Shown here in pieces: positions 52,189-61,641 of a stretch of DNA of 64,000 bases. Each line of letters opens with the position of its first letter. The first letter of the stretch is position 1. The notes under the pieces were generated by a model. It worked only from the letters and a program-made list of their open reading frames with translations. It did no database searches and was not told the DNA's origin. The translations under genes and the position numbers were made by a program. This stretch comes from Herminiimonas fonticola (GTDB lineage Bacteria; Pseudomonadota; Gammaproteobacteria; Burkholderiales; Burkholderiaceae_D). The stretch covers positions 620,001 to 684,000 of the forward strand of contig NZ_PTLZ01000001.1 of NCBI RefSeq assembly GCF_003293745.1. Reading direction: 5' to 3'.

Positions 52189-54129
52189 GTGAGTAATCTG
52201 GTGCAAAAATTTCAGCAATACAGCAGCTGGCGCGATGACGTCAAGAATTCGCTGCTGCGCTATCGCGATTGCGTGAATACCATTGATTTGGCAGATGGGG
52301 CCAGCGATCAGCGCTTTATGAATATGCTGACACGCCTGAGTGAAGATAAATTGTCGATTGCCTTTGTCGCTGAATTTTCGCGCGGAAAATCAGAGCTGAT
52401 CAATGCCATCTTCTTTGCTGATTACGGACAACGCATTTTGCCGACATCGGCTGGTCGCACCACCATGTGCCCGACCGAATTGCTGTACGACGAAACCTTT
52501 CCACCATCCATACGCCTGTTGCCCATCGAAACGCGCGCCGAAGCGCAATCGACCAGCGATTTCAAATCGCAGAATCAAGTCTGGACCGTGCTGCCACTGG
52601 ATACCTCATCCGGCGACGGCATGCTGGAAGCATTCAAGCAAGTCAGCCTGACCAAGCGCGTGCCGGTAGAAGAAGCCGCACTGTATGGCTTGTATGACGA
52701 AACCGACCTCGACATGGCGATGGGCGTGGATGAAAACGGCATGGTCGAAATCTCGCAATGGCGACATGCGATCGTGAATTTCCCACATCCATTGTTGCAG
52801 CAAGGTTTGGTCATCATCGATACGCCGGGTTTGAACGCGATCGGTACCGAACCTGAGCTGACCTTGAATCTGATTCCCAACGCACACGCTGTGCTGTTCA
52901 TTCTTGCCGCTGATACCGGTGTGACCAAAAGCGATATCGAGATCTGGCGCAATCACATAGGCGGTACGGGCGCAGGCCGCCTGGTCGTATTGAACAAAAT
53001 CGATAGCATGTGGGATGAATTGCGTTCGCCGGCCGAGGTGGAAGATCAAATCAATATGCAGGTCAGCAACGTGGCGCAAACGCTGGGTATCGCGGAGCGG
53101 CAAATATTCCCTGTGTCTGCGCAAAAAGGTTTGGTCGGAAAAATAAATCTGGATGCACCGTTATTGGCGAAGAGCCGTTTGCCTACTTTGGAAAGTGCCT
53201 TGTCGCAAGAACTACTGCCAGCGAAGCAAGACATTATTCGCGAACAGCTGATGACCGAAGTCAAAGAGTTGGCGTCCTCCAAGCATGCATTGCTATCGTC
53301 GCGTTCGCGCAATGTGGTCGAGCAACTGCTTGAGCTGAAAAGTTTGCGTGGCAAGAATCAAAACATTCTCGATCATATGATGAAGCGCATCGATCTGGAA
53401 AAAACTGAATTCGATGGCAGCCTCTTCAAATTACAGGCCACGCGTTCGGTGTTTGCGCGCTTGTCGAACGAAGTATTCACCCATCTTGGCATGGGCGTAT
53501 TGAAAGAAAATATTCGCCATACACGTGATGCGATGGAAAGCAGTAAATTCTCGGCGGGTTTGCGTCTGGCAGTGAAGGATTTTTTCCAGCAGGCCTTGAT
53601 CAACCTGAATCAGTCTGCGCAAAAAACTGATGAAATCGGCGAGATGATGTCGGTCATGTATCGTAAATTTTCTACGGAGCACGGCCTGGCATTATCGGCG
53701 CCGATGCCGTTTTCTCTCGAAAAATACATGAAAGAAATCGACATGATCGAAAAGCTGTACCACAAGCAGTTTGGTGCAGCGACTATCCTGACTACACCGC
53801 AAGTCGTGTTGATGCAAAAATTTTTCGACTCGATCGCATCGCGCGTCAAGCAAAGTTTTTTGCAAGCCAACCGCGATGTGGAAGCCTGGTTGAAGGTAGT
53901 GATGGCACCGCTGGAAGCGCAGATAGGCGAGCATAAACTGCAATTGAGACGTCGTCGCAAATCCATAGAAAAGATTCATTTGGCAACTGATAGCCTGGAA
54001 GAAAAAGTGCAGGCGTTTGAACAAATGCAAACCGACCTTGATGTGCAGAAAACCGAATTGAAGCGTCTGGAAAATGAATTGAAAGCCGCGATTCTGGCGC
54101 AGCTGGGTTTGTATAGAGCAGCGGCCTAG
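52189..54129 (+). CDS. Bacterial dynamin-family GTPase
   Basis: 646-residue large GTPase. G1 is AEFSRGKS (61-68): the first Gly of GxxxxGKS is Ala, and the residue after S is Glu, not Thr or Leu. G2 is in TSAGRTTMCPTE, G3 is DTPG (211-214), and G4 is NKID (269-272), so nucleotide binding is likely. A roughly 100-residue insert lies between G2 and G3. The rest is long coiled-coil helix (about 340-640), as in dynamin-like stalks. Start is GTG at 52189 after AGAGG. Its stop abuts the mutY ATG, so they are coupled. Membrane remodelling is the family role. Confidence 0.85.
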   Translation: MSNLVQKFQQYSSWRDDVKNSLLRYRDCVNTIDLADGASDQRFMNMLTRLSEDKLSIAFVAEFSRGKSELINAIFFADYGQRILPTSAGRTTMCPTELLYDETFPPSIRLLPIETRAEAQSTSDFKSQNQVWTVLPLDTSSGDGMLEAFKQVSLTKRVPVEEAALYGLYDETDLDMAMGVDENGMVEISQWRHAIVNFPHPLLQQGLVIIDTPGLNAIGTEPELTLNLIPNAHAVLFILAADTGVTKSDIEIWRNHIGGTGAGRLVVLNKIDSMWDELRSPAEVEDQINMQVSNVAQTLGIAERQIFPVSAQKGLVGKINLDAPLLAKSRLPTLESALSQELLPAKQDIIREQLMTEVKELASSKHALLSSRSRNVVEQLLELKSLRGKNQNILDHMMKRIDLEKTEFDGSLFKLQATRSVFARLSNEVFTHLGMGVLKENIRHTRDAMESSKFSAGLRLAVKDFFQQALINLNQSAQKTDEIGEMMSVMYRKFSTEHGLALSAPMPFSLEKYMKEIDMIEKLYHKQFGAATILTTPQVVLMQKFFDSIASRVKQSFLQANRDVEAWLKVVMAPLEAQIGEHKLQLRRRRKSIEKIHLATDSLEEKVQAFEQMQTDLDVQKTELKRLENELKAAILAQLGLYRAAA

Positions 54130-55314
54130 ATGAAGCGTGTAGTCAATGAACAGCAGGCTGTTGCAGATTCCTCAGGTCAAAAAACAAACGCAAAAAAACT
54201 GGCTGCAAAGGATGTGCATGCAGCCAATTTAGCCGATCCATCTTTTTCAAAAGATGTGATCGACTGGCAAAAGCAACATGGACGTCATGCCTTGCCCTGG
54301 CAAAATACGCGCGATGCCTATCGCGTCTGGTTGTCCGAAATCATGCTGCAGCAGACCCAGGTCGCGGCGGTGATTCCTTACTACCAGCGTTTCCTGCAAA
54401 CATTTCCCACCGTAGAATCGCTGGCGGCAGCACCATCTGAAGAAGTGATGGCGCACTGGAGCGGACTCGGTTATTACTCGCGTGCGCGCAATCTGCATAA
54501 ATGCGCGCAGGCGATAGTTGCGCAGCACGCCGGCGTATTTCCTGGCGACCCCGTCATTCTCGAAGAATTACCCGGCATAGGCCGTTCTACTGCAGCGGCG
54601 ATTGCTGCATTTTCTTATGGCACGCGTGCAGCAATCCTGGACGGTAACGTCAAGCGCGTGTTTGCACGCGTGTTCGGTGTTGAACGTTATCCCGGTGAGA
54701 AAGCCGTTGAGAATGAAATGTGGTTGCGCGCAGTAGCCTTGCTTCCGGCAACTGGCGTTGAAGCGTACACCCAGGGTTTGATGGATCTGGGCGCGACTTT
54801 GTGTACGCGCAATCGACCATCGTGCAATCGCTGCCCGCTGGCGCAGCGCTGTATTGCCTATGCGACGAACAGAACCAATGAGCTGCCGATACGCAAACCG
54901 AAAAAGGCAGTGCCGGAAAAGTCTACCGTGATGTTGCTGATTATCGATGATGATCAGATATTGCTGGAGCAGCGTCCCGACAAAGGTATTTGGGGCGGTT
55001 TGTTGTCCTTGCCGGAAATAGATGCGGCACTGGAGCCGGGCAATGCAGACTTCGATGTTGCGTTAATGCGTGCAACGGCAGCGTTTGGTGTGCCCGATTC
55101 GGTGGAAAAACTGACTGAGTTTTCACATACCTTCACGCACTTCAAATTGCACATCACGCCGTATCGGATAAGTCTCGCGCGTCGTCTGAAAATTGCGGGG
55201 CAGAGTAGTCACAACTGGTATCCGCTGCACCGAATGGCTGTTGCGCCTTTGCCTGCGCCCGTCAAGAAATTATTGTTAACGCTTGTACACGAACCGGATC
55301 TGCTGTCTGAATAG
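54130..55314 (+). CDS. mutY: A/G-specific adenine DNA glycosylase
   Basis: 394-residue MutY removes adenine opposite 8-oxoguanine. LSEIMLQQTQVAAVIPYYQ holds the catalytic Glu, LPGIGRSTAAAIAAF is the helix-hairpin-helix, and ILDGNVKRVFARV has the catalytic Asp. The [4Fe-4S] motif is C-x6-C-x2-C-x5-C (CTRNRPSCNRCPLAQRC). The C-terminal NUDIX-like domain (EKSTVMLLIIDDDQILLEQRP) recognises 8-oxoG. A Lys/Ala-rich extension of about 40 residues precedes the catalytic domain. It starts exactly one base after the GTPase stop. Confidence 0.95.
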   Translation: MKRVVNEQQAVADSSGQKTNAKKLAAKDVHAANLADPSFSKDVIDWQKQHGRHALPWQNTRDAYRVWLSEIMLQQTQVAAVIPYYQRFLQTFPTVESLAAAPSEEVMAHWSGLGYYSRARNLHKCAQAIVAQHAGVFPGDPVILEELPGIGRSTAAAIAAFSYGTRAAILDGNVKRVFARVFGVERYPGEKAVENEMWLRAVALLPATGVEAYTQGLMDLGATLCTRNRPSCNRCPLAQRCIAYATNRTNELPIRKPKKAVPEKSTVMLLIIDDDQILLEQRPDKGIWGGLLSLPEIDAALEPGNADFDVALMRATAAFGVPDSVEKLTEFSHTFTHFKLHITPYRISLARRLKIAGQSSHNWYPLHRMAVAPLPAPVKKLLLTLVHEPDLLSE

Positions 55315-55317
55315 ATT

Positions 55318-55941
55318 TCAGATGATGTGATGCTGTTGCAAATACTGATCAATGATCGTCAAACGAATCTGCGGATCATCCAGTTCCAGTAATTTTTGCT
55401 TTGCCTTTAACGGTATAGGCAATATTTCACTCCATCGATCCGCTACCCAACCAGCATCGTTCAATTGCAATGTTTCTGCGAATGGGTTTTCAAAATCCGC
55501 TCCGTGTTCGGCGCGCCCTTTGCTGTTGATGTCGTGGATTACGATTTCCAGCGTGTTGGCGCAGGCTGCATGCTCTTTCTTTATCTCGCTGCTGATGTTT
55601 TCCAGCATGTCAACGCGCGCCTCCAGATGTTGATCCTTGTGTGAGCGTGTTTCGAGTATGCGAAAGCGTGCACTGCCTTGCGTACGCAATAGCAATACGC
55701 CTAGTTGCGGCGCATCCCAGTTCGTGATGTGAGCCAGACAACCTACCGTTTCCGGTTCTGCTGCAACGCCGATTTCTTGCCCCGATTTGATCAGGACGAC
55801 GCCAAAGGGCGCGTCCTTTTTCATGCAATCGCGCACCATATCTATGTAGCGCGTTTCAAAAACCTTGAGGGGCAGGATGCCGTCAGGAAAAAGGACGGTG
55901 TTGAGCGGGAACAGCGGAAGCCAGTTTTCGTTTTCAGGCAT
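55318..55941 (-). CDS. Lon N-domain (LON substrate-binding) protein
   Basis: 207-residue protein consisting of only the N-terminal LON domain of the Lon protease, without ATPase or peptidase parts. The start MPENENWLPLFPLNTVLFPDGILPLKVFE (first half) is typical; YIDMVRDCMKKDAPFGVVLI follows. Such proteins are common in beta-proteobacteria; the role is unknown. Start 55941 follows the family's usual MxxNxWLPLFPLN; the frame is open to 55995. It is convergent with mutY (3 nt apart) and in line with rapZ. Confidence 0.85.
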   Translation of the reverse strand: MPENENWLPLFPLNTVLFPDGILPLKVFETRYIDMVRDCMKKDAPFGVVLIKSGQEIGVAAEPETVGCLAHITNWDAPQLGVLLLRTQGSARFRILETRSHKDQHLEARVDMLENISSEIKKEHAACANTLEIVIHDINSKGRAEHGADFENPFAETLQLNDAGWVADRWSEILPIPLKAKQKLLELDDPQIRLTIIDQYLQQHHII

Positions 55942-56013
55942 GATGGAAGCGGAGCAAGGTGAGAGTTGCGCGCCTACTTGCAGAAGTTCACGCAACGGAA
56001 ATTTTTTATTGCA

Positions 56014-56877
56014 TCAGTCGAGTTCGCGGTGACGCACTAATACATGTTCAACCGGCCGGAAATATTGCGCCAGTTGTTCAACGATATAGACCGAGCGATG
56101 TTGACCGCCTGTGCAGCCGATCGCAACCGTCAGGTAGCTGCGATTATCTTTCTTGAAAGCCGGCAGCCATTTTTCAACAAAGCCGCGAATATCCGCGATC
56201 AATTCGGTGGCATCTGTTTGCGCCTGTAAAAAGGCTTGTACCGGCGCATCACGGCCTGTTAGTGGACGCAGCGTGGCATCGTAATGCGGGTTCGGTAATG
56301 CGCGCACATCGAACACCAGATCGGCATCGAGCGGTACGCCAAATTTGAACGCGAATGATTCGAATAGCAAGGTCAGTGGCGCATGTTCGCTCGCCACCAA
56401 GCCTTTGATCCAGGCGCGCAATTTGTTGGCGCTCATGCCTGAGGTATCGATGACGTGACCGATTTCCTCCACGCCAGCGAGCATTTCGCGTTCTTCGCGT
56501 ATGCATTCGGTCAGTGTGCTGGAATCGGCGGTATTTTGATTGCTGAAAACGCGATGTGATAGCGGATGACTGCGGCGGGTTTCAGAAAATCGGGCGATCA
56601 GCGAATCGGTTTTTGCGGTCAGGAAGAGAACCTTGACCTCATGCCCTTGCTCACGCAACCAGGTGATATCGGCGGGCAAACCGAGTAATGAACTTGCGCT
56701 GCGCGCATCCATCGCGACGGCCAGCGTGTCAGTATGTTCTTCGCCGCAGGTGGCAACCAGTGCGCGCAATAAATTCGGTGGCAGATTATCGACGCAAAAA
56801 TAACCCGCGTCTTCGAGAACTTTGAGTCCGACAGATTTGCCGGAGCCGGAGATGCCAGTGATAAGAATAATCCGCAT
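56014..56877 (-). CDS. rapZ: RNase adapter protein RapZ
   Basis: 287-residue protein. The P-loop GISGSGKS is at the N-terminus (about 8-15), followed by LKVLEDAGYFCVDNLPP. The C-terminal domain has DVRALPNPHYDATLRPLTG, IAIGCTGGQHRSVYI-like sequence (here VAIGCTGGQHRSVYIVE) and ends RHRELD. RapZ binds small RNAs and hexosamine intermediates in enteric bacteria; here, linked to hprK and ptsN, its targets are unknown. The start at 56877 is chosen over 56895. Confidence 0.95.
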   Translation of the reverse strand: MRIILITGISGSGKSVGLKVLEDAGYFCVDNLPPNLLRALVATCGEEHTDTLAVAMDARSASSLLGLPADITWLREQGHEVKVLFLTAKTDSLIARFSETRRSHPLSHRVFSNQNTADSSTLTECIREEREMLAGVEEIGHVIDTSGMSANKLRAWIKGLVASEHAPLTLLFESFAFKFGVPLDADLVFDVRALPNPHYDATLRPLTGRDAPVQAFLQAQTDATELIADIRGFVEKWLPAFKKDNRSYLTVAIGCTGGQHRSVYIVEQLAQYFRPVEHVLVRHRELD

Positions 56878-57023
56878 GGCATCATCATACCGCAAGCTGG
56901 CAGGGGCTACAAAATGGGGTAATGAAGGGCGTTTGAGCTTGAGATATTCGAGGCGTCGGGAATAAGCGGCGACGATGAACTACAGCGATAAAGAACGCAG
57001 ATGAATGTTGACTGCAGCTTCTG

Positions 57024-57962
57024 TTATTCGTCGCTTTCCATGGCTTTTTGCTGACGCAGTATGAAGTCTTTCAGTGTGTCGATGCCGCGTAACTGGAGAA
57101 TGGTATTGCGTACTGCAGCTTCCAGCAAAACAGCCAGATTTCGACCAGCTTCAACGGGGATCACTACTTTGCGTATCGGCAAGCCGAGAATTTCTTCACT
57201 TTGCGCGAGCGGCAGGCGTTCGTAATTTTCTTCCAGCGTTGTACGACGAACCAAATGCACGATCAGCTTGAGACGCATTTTGCGACGGACTGCAGTCTCA
57301 CCGAAGATGGTACGGATATCGAGCAGACCCAGACCGCGTACTTCCAGCAGATTTTGCAGCAAGGGCGGGCAACGACCCTCAATCATGTGCGGCGCAATGC
57401 GAGCAAATTCCACTGCATCATCAGCTACCAGGCCGTGATTGCGCGAAATCAATTCCAGGCCGAGTTCGCTTTTTCCCAGGCCTGATTCGCCGGTGATCAA
57501 TACACCTACGCCCAGCACGTCCATAAACACGCCGTGCATCGTGATGCGCTGTGCCAGTTTTTTGGAGAGATAGACGCGCAAATAATCGATGACTTGTGCG
57601 GCAGGCAGCGGTGTCGAGAACAACGGAATATTTTTCTCATCACAGATCGTCATGATGTCTTCCGGTGTTTCCAGACCTTGCGCGATGATGAATGCCGGCG
57701 GTTTTCCTGCGACCAATTCTGCGCCTTGGGATGCGCGGGATGCTGAGGAAAGACGTTTGTAATATTCGATTTCCTGATGGCCGAAGATCTGGATACGGCC
57801 CGGATGGATCAAATTCAAGTGACCGACCTGATCGGCTGCGGAAGTCGCATCGCCGGAAATCAGTCGCTCGCCACCCGGGAATCCGGCGAACCATCCCAAC
57901 TGTAACGATTCACGATTGTCGTCGTAAAGTTGTTGAATGGTAAGCGGGGTCGATAATGGCAT
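57024..57962 (-). CDS. hprK: HPr kinase/phosphorylase
   Basis: 312-residue enzyme that phosphorylates and dephosphorylates Ser46-type residues of HPr. The N-domain opens [21 protein letters not shown]. The P-loop is [15 protein letters not shown] at about 155, and the signature is [20 protein letters not shown]. The gene lies between ptsN and rapZ on the same strand, so it belongs to a regulatory nitrogen-PTS module rather than sugar uptake. Confidence 0.96.
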   Translation of the reverse strand: MPLSTPLTIQQLYDDNRESLQLGWFAGFPGGERLISGDATSAADQVGHLNLIHPGRIQIFGHQEIEYYKRLSSASRASQGAELVAGKPPAFIIAQGLETPEDIMTICDEKNIPLFSTPLPAAQVIDYLRVYLSKKLAQRITMHGVFMDVLGVGVLITGESGLGKSELGLELISRNHGLVADDAVEFARIAPHMIEGRCPPLLQNLLEVRGLGLLDIRTIFGETAVRRKMRLKLIVHLVRRTTLEENYERLPLAQSEEILGLPIRKVVIPVEAGRNLAVLLEAAVRNTILQLRGIDTLKDFILRQQKAMESDE

Positions 57963-58026
57963 GGTGTGCGTAAGTGCTTAAACTAAGAACGGAAACGGAT
58001 GCGTGCAATAGAAGCCGGACGACAGC

Positions 58027-58500
58027 TTAGTTGGAACCTTGAAGGCTGGCTTGCCATGTGATCAAACGTGCATGCACCGCGGCTGCGTCTTCTGTAGTCG
58101 ACAGCAAGTTGCGGAAAGCTTCATCGGAAAACATTTCTGCCAGTTCGGACAGAATTTCCAGATGTTGTTGCGTGACGTTGTCGGGGATCAGCAGGAAAAT
58201 CAGCAGGCTGACCGGCTGTCCGTCTGGCGATTCAAAAGGAATCGGCTGGGCCAGGCGAACAAATGCTGCCAGTGGCGCTTTCAATCCTTTGATACGGCCA
58301 TGCGGAACTGCGACGCCATGACCTAGGCCAGTCGAACCGAGACGTTCGCGCGCGAAAAGGTTCTCGGAGACGACCGAACGGGCGATGCCGCAATTATTTT
58401 CAAAAATCAAACCGACCTGCTCAAATGTACGTTTTTTGCTGGAGACATCCAAGTCGAGCACGACATTGCTGGGAGGGAGAATCTGGCTTAAATGGTTCAT
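58027..58500 (-). CDS. ptsN: PTS IIA-like nitrogen-regulatory protein
   Basis: 157-residue EIIA-Ntr. The phosphoryl-accepting His is H67 in GHGVAVPHGRI. It receives phosphate from NPr and controls potassium transport, sigma-54 functions and PHB metabolism in relatives. Start at 58500 (MNHLSQILPP). It leads the ptsN-hprK-rapZ-Lon-N operon. The usual upstream genes rpoN and hpf are missing here; the next gene is a divergent glycosyltransferase. Confidence 0.95.
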   Translation of the reverse strand: MNHLSQILPPSNVVLDLDVSSKKRTFEQVGLIFENNCGIARSVVSENLFARERLGSTGLGHGVAVPHGRIKGLKAPLAAFVRLAQPIPFESPDGQPVSLLIFLLIPDNVTQQHLEILSELAEMFSDEAFRNLLSTTEDAAAVHARLITWQASLQGSN

Positions 58501-59107
58501 GGTGCGATGCACAAGAAAGGGCTCTGGCGGGAATTATAGGCCTATTTTTTGCGATAGGGCCCGAATCTGGAAACGCAATCGAGCGACACACCGGATTGTT
58601 GTTCAATAACCCCATTCTGCCGCGCCTGCTTGCATTTCTAGCGATGTTGTTTTTTAAATCAATGAATTCTTGTTCGGTCCGATCAAATTGTCGTTCATGT
58701 CGCGTGACTGATTTACCATCTCATTTTTTGCTTGCTCCAATGTGAGCGTAGATTTTCAAGAATGTAGGTTGGTATATTGCGGCATTAACGAAACTTAAAG
58801 TGCGTGGGTACTCAAGTTATAATTCACGAATGGGCGCGCTCTAGTTCTTGTTACATCTTGGTACGCTAAAGCACATAAGACAAGTACAAATTATTGTATG
58901 GTAATGGCTTGAACATAAAGCTGCGCAAGGCGAAAATCAATAATGTTTTTCAATATCACGCCATGACGCATCTGATCAGCAAATATCATTGCATGCGTGC
59001 AATTTCCTGACTTTCTTTTTAGTGACTTGCATGAAGAGCATCGCAAGCCCATTTATCCTATTCCTCCGTTGAATTGTCACGTTAATTTCAGTCAGGTAGC
59101 GCCCCGC
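58501..59107. other. 607-nt divergent region at a likely rearrangement boundary
   Basis: AT-richer DNA between ptsN (leftward) and the first cluster gene (rightward). It has a perfect TATAAT at 58818-58823 on the plus strand with only a weak upstream hexamer (CTTAAA, 18-nt spacing). An in-frame GTG at 58997 could lengthen the glycosyltransferase, but its reading there lacks family character. No rpoN or hpf remnant is visible by eye. Confidence 0.45.
58794..58823 (+). promoter_or_regulatory. Possible promoter of the polyene-type cluster
   Basis: CTTAAA (58794-58799), 18-nt spacer, TATAAT (58818-58823). The -10 is perfect, the -35 weak. It would give a leader of about 280 nt before the glycosyltransferase. 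Confidence 0.4.
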
Positions 59108-59866
59108 ATGCAAGCATCGTCAACACATCTTGTCCTTATCCCAAGCTATAACCCCGGCGCAACAGTTTATGACACGGTAGCATCGGCGCGAGCATTCTGG
59201 AATCCGGTGTGGGTGGTGGTTGATGGCAGCACGGATGGATCGGCGGAGAAATTGCAGCAGATGGCTGGGCACGACGAGGGGTTGAAGATTATCGTGCTAC
59301 TGCAAAACAGCGGCAAGGGTGCGGCGGTACTGCACGGCATGGAGCTCGCGCTACAGCAGGGCTACACACATATTTTGACGATGGATTCGGATGGCCAACA
59401 TGATGCGACGATGATCCCTCGCTTCATGGATGAATCAATACGGCAGCCGGACGTAATGGTATTGGGCGTGCCGATCTTTGATGCGAGCGCGCCGAATGTA
59501 CGTGTGCAGGGTCGCAAACTTTCCAACTGGTGGGCGAATCTGGAAACCTGTTGGGCCGGTATCGGCGATTCGCTGTTCGGCTTTCGTGTTTATCCGATCA
59601 AGCCTTTGTGCGACATCATGCATACCCATCATTGGATGCGCCGGTTCGATTTTGATCCCGAGGCTGCGGTGCGCTTGTGCTGGCATGGCGTCAAGCCTAT
59701 CAATATCAAGACCAAGGTGAAATACCTGAAGCCGGCGGAGGGCGGGGTATCTCATTTCAATTATTGGCGTGATAACAAGTTGTTAGTGTGGATGTATACG
59801 CGCCTGTTTTTCGGTTTTTTACCGCGTCTGCCGAAATTGCTTTGGCGTAACCTGACATCAATCTAA
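59108..59866 (+). CDS. Family 2 glycosyltransferase of an aryl-polyene-type cluster
   Basis: 252-residue GT-A enzyme. THLVLIPSYNPGATV at the N-terminus, VVVDGSTDGSAEK with D39, and TMDSDGQHD with the DxD-like D93/D95 mark donor and metal binding. The C-terminal LFGFRVYP and MRRFDFDPEAAVRL match glycosyltransferases of aryl polyene clusters. No C-terminal membrane anchor is seen apart from a hydrophobic end. ATG at 59108 matches the family start; GTG at 58997 adds 37 residues of uncertain worth. Confidence 0.85.
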   Translation: MQASSTHLVLIPSYNPGATVYDTVASARAFWNPVWVVVDGSTDGSAEKLQQMAGHDEGLKIIVLLQNSGKGAAVLHGMELALQQGYTHILTMDSDGQHDATMIPRFMDESIRQPDVMVLGVPIFDASAPNVRVQGRKLSNWWANLETCWAGIGDSLFGFRVYPIKPLCDIMHTHHWMRRFDFDPEAAVRLCWHGVKPINIKTKVKYLKPAEGGVSHFNYWRDNKLLVWMYTRLFFGFLPRLPKLLWRNLTSI

Positions 59867-59946
59867 GCAGTGATATGCACCTGCGACGCCAGTTGAAACC
59901 ATTTATTTGCGGCTTCAAGCCTACTATTGTGTGAAGTGAGGCATCG

Positions 59947-60615
59947 ATGTCCGTTGTCAAGATTTTGCTGGTGATCGCATGCATCATTGTCTACATCTGT
60001 GTGAGCCATGGCGCACTGGTGGCAGATGACGTGCATAGTATCTGGCGTCAGGTTGCGATGTCGATGTTGCTCTTGCCTATCGCTGGCATTGCTTGCTGGG
60101 TGGCAGTGGCATTTTTGAAACGGCTTGGACTGTGTGTGATGTGGCGTTGCCTGTGCGGCATCGCGCTGGCAATCGCATTGGTAACGATGATCGTCCATTT
60201 TTGGCCGATCTTGCTGTCGCGGCTGGATCGCATTTACCTGGTTGAGCATATTGCTACCAATATGATGCTGTGCTGGTTTTTTGCGCATACGCTATTTGGC
60301 GGACGTACGCCGATCATCACCACACTGGCGCGTTCTATTCATCCTGACATACCGGATAATGTCGTGCGGTATACGCGCACGGTAACGTTGGCGTGGGCGC
60401 TGTTTTTTGTGGTGCAAATTCTGCTGTCGCTGCTGATTTATTATGCGGCACCTATCAGCGCGTGGTCGTTATTCGCGAACGTGCTCAACTGGCCCCTGGT
60501 TATTCTGATGTTTGCAGCGGAGTATGCATGCAGAAAACGGGTCAATCCGGATTTTCAGCATGCCACAGTCAAGGAAAGCGTTGCCGCCTATTTCAATAAC
60601 AAACGCAAGGTTTGA
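59947..60615 (+). CDS. COG4648-type integral membrane protein
   Basis: 222-residue protein with about six hydrophobic spans. RSIHPDIPDNVVRYTRTVTLAW near residue 135 is the only strongly polar conserved block (given in part), followed by two helices, and the tail has VNPDFQHATVKESV. Proteins of this type occur in aryl polyene clusters between the glycosyltransferase and the acyltransferase; the role is not known. It starts 80 nt after the glycosyltransferase stop and is read in line. Confidence 0.75.
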   Translation: MSVVKILLVIACIIVYICVSHGALVADDVHSIWRQVAMSMLLLPIAGIACWVAVAFLKRLGLCVMWRCLCGIALAIALVTMIVHFWPILLSRLDRIYLVEHIATNMMLCWFFAHTLFGGRTPIITTLARSIHPDIPDNVVRYTRTVTLAWALFFVVQILLSLLIYYAAPISAWSLFANVLNWPLVILMFAAEYACRKRVNPDFQHATVKESVAAYFNNKRKV

Positions 60616-60677
60616 TGTACTTCTCGCATCTATAATTTTGTGCTTGAAAATCGTTACTATTCGGGAAAACAAAGTTT

Positions 60678-61574
60678 ATGCCGCAGGATTGGACTGACAA
60701 AAAAGAAGGCGGCCACTTGTTTCTGTTGCGCATCATGGTGTGGATCGCAAGAGTGTTGGGACGCCATGTCTCGCGGATGCTGTTATATCCAATTACCTTT
60801 TATTTTTTTCTGAAAGATGGCGACTCGCGTCGCATCTCGGCGAATTATCTAGGCAAGGTGTTAGGTCGAAAGCCGCATCTGCATGAAGTGTTCAGCCATC
60901 TTCTTACTTTTGCACGGGTATTGCTGGACCGGGTTTATTTTCTGCTGGGGCATGCGGAAAAATTCGATATACGCGTGATTGACGATGCCTATGTTGCAGA
61001 AGAGGCATCGCTGCGCAGCGGCGGCGTGTTCATGATGGGTGCGCATTTGGGCAGTTTCGAAGCAGCGCGGTTGATATCTCGGCGCAAAGAGGATTTAAAG
61101 CTGGTGCTTTTGATGTACGAGGAAAACGCCAGAAAAATCAGTGCATTGATGACCGCCATTAATCCAGCCGCGCAGCAGGAAATTGTGCCGCTGGGAAATT
61201 TGAGTGCGATGCTGACGGTCAGGGACAGGCTGGCCGAAGGCAGCATCATTGGCATTCTCGCCGATCGCACGCTCAGACATGAGAAAAATTACACAACATC
61301 ATTTCTTGGGGCGCCGGCAGATTTTGCGCTTGGGCCGTTCAAAGTGGCGGCAATGATGCGTCGGCCTGTTTTTGTAATGGCTGGTTTGTATTGCGGCGGC
61401 AATCGCTACGATATCCATCTGGAAAAAATCGCCGATTTCGGCGTTACCGGAAATAGTGAACAGGCAATCGAAGCGGCAGTCACAAAATATGTGGCGCGCA
61501 TCGAGCACTTCACCAGGCTGGCACCGTATAACTGGTTCAACTTTTACGATTTCTGGCAGGAGCGCGGCGAATGA
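60678..61574 (+). CDS. LpxL-like lysophospholipid acyltransferase
   Basis: 298-residue membrane-associated acyltransferase of the lipid A late-acyl family. A hydrophobic start is followed by the catalytic H-x4-E as MGAHLGSFEAARL (H123, E128). GSIIGILADRT and KVAAMMRRPVFVMAGLY complete the substrate pocket. In aryl polyene clusters this enzyme is thought to place the aryl polyene acyl chain on a lipid carrier in the membrane. It lies 62 nt after the membrane-protein gene. Confidence 0.87.
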   Translation: MPQDWTDKKEGGHLFLLRIMVWIARVLGRHVSRMLLYPITFYFFLKDGDSRRISANYLGKVLGRKPHLHEVFSHLLTFARVLLDRVYFLLGHAEKFDIRVIDDAYVAEEASLRSGGVFMMGAHLGSFEAARLISRRKEDLKLVLLMYEENARKISALMTAINPAAQQEIVPLGNLSAMLTVRDRLAEGSIIGILADRTLRHEKNYTTSFLGAPADFALGPFKVAAMMRRPVFVMAGLYCGGNRYDIHLEKIADFGVTGNSEQAIEAAVTKYVARIEHFTRLAPYNWFNFYDFWQERGE

Positions 61575-61641
61575 TGAGGGCTATTACTTCCCGCTATGAT
61601 GGTGTCCGGGTTTCCCGGCGAAGTATCGAGTAAATACGATC

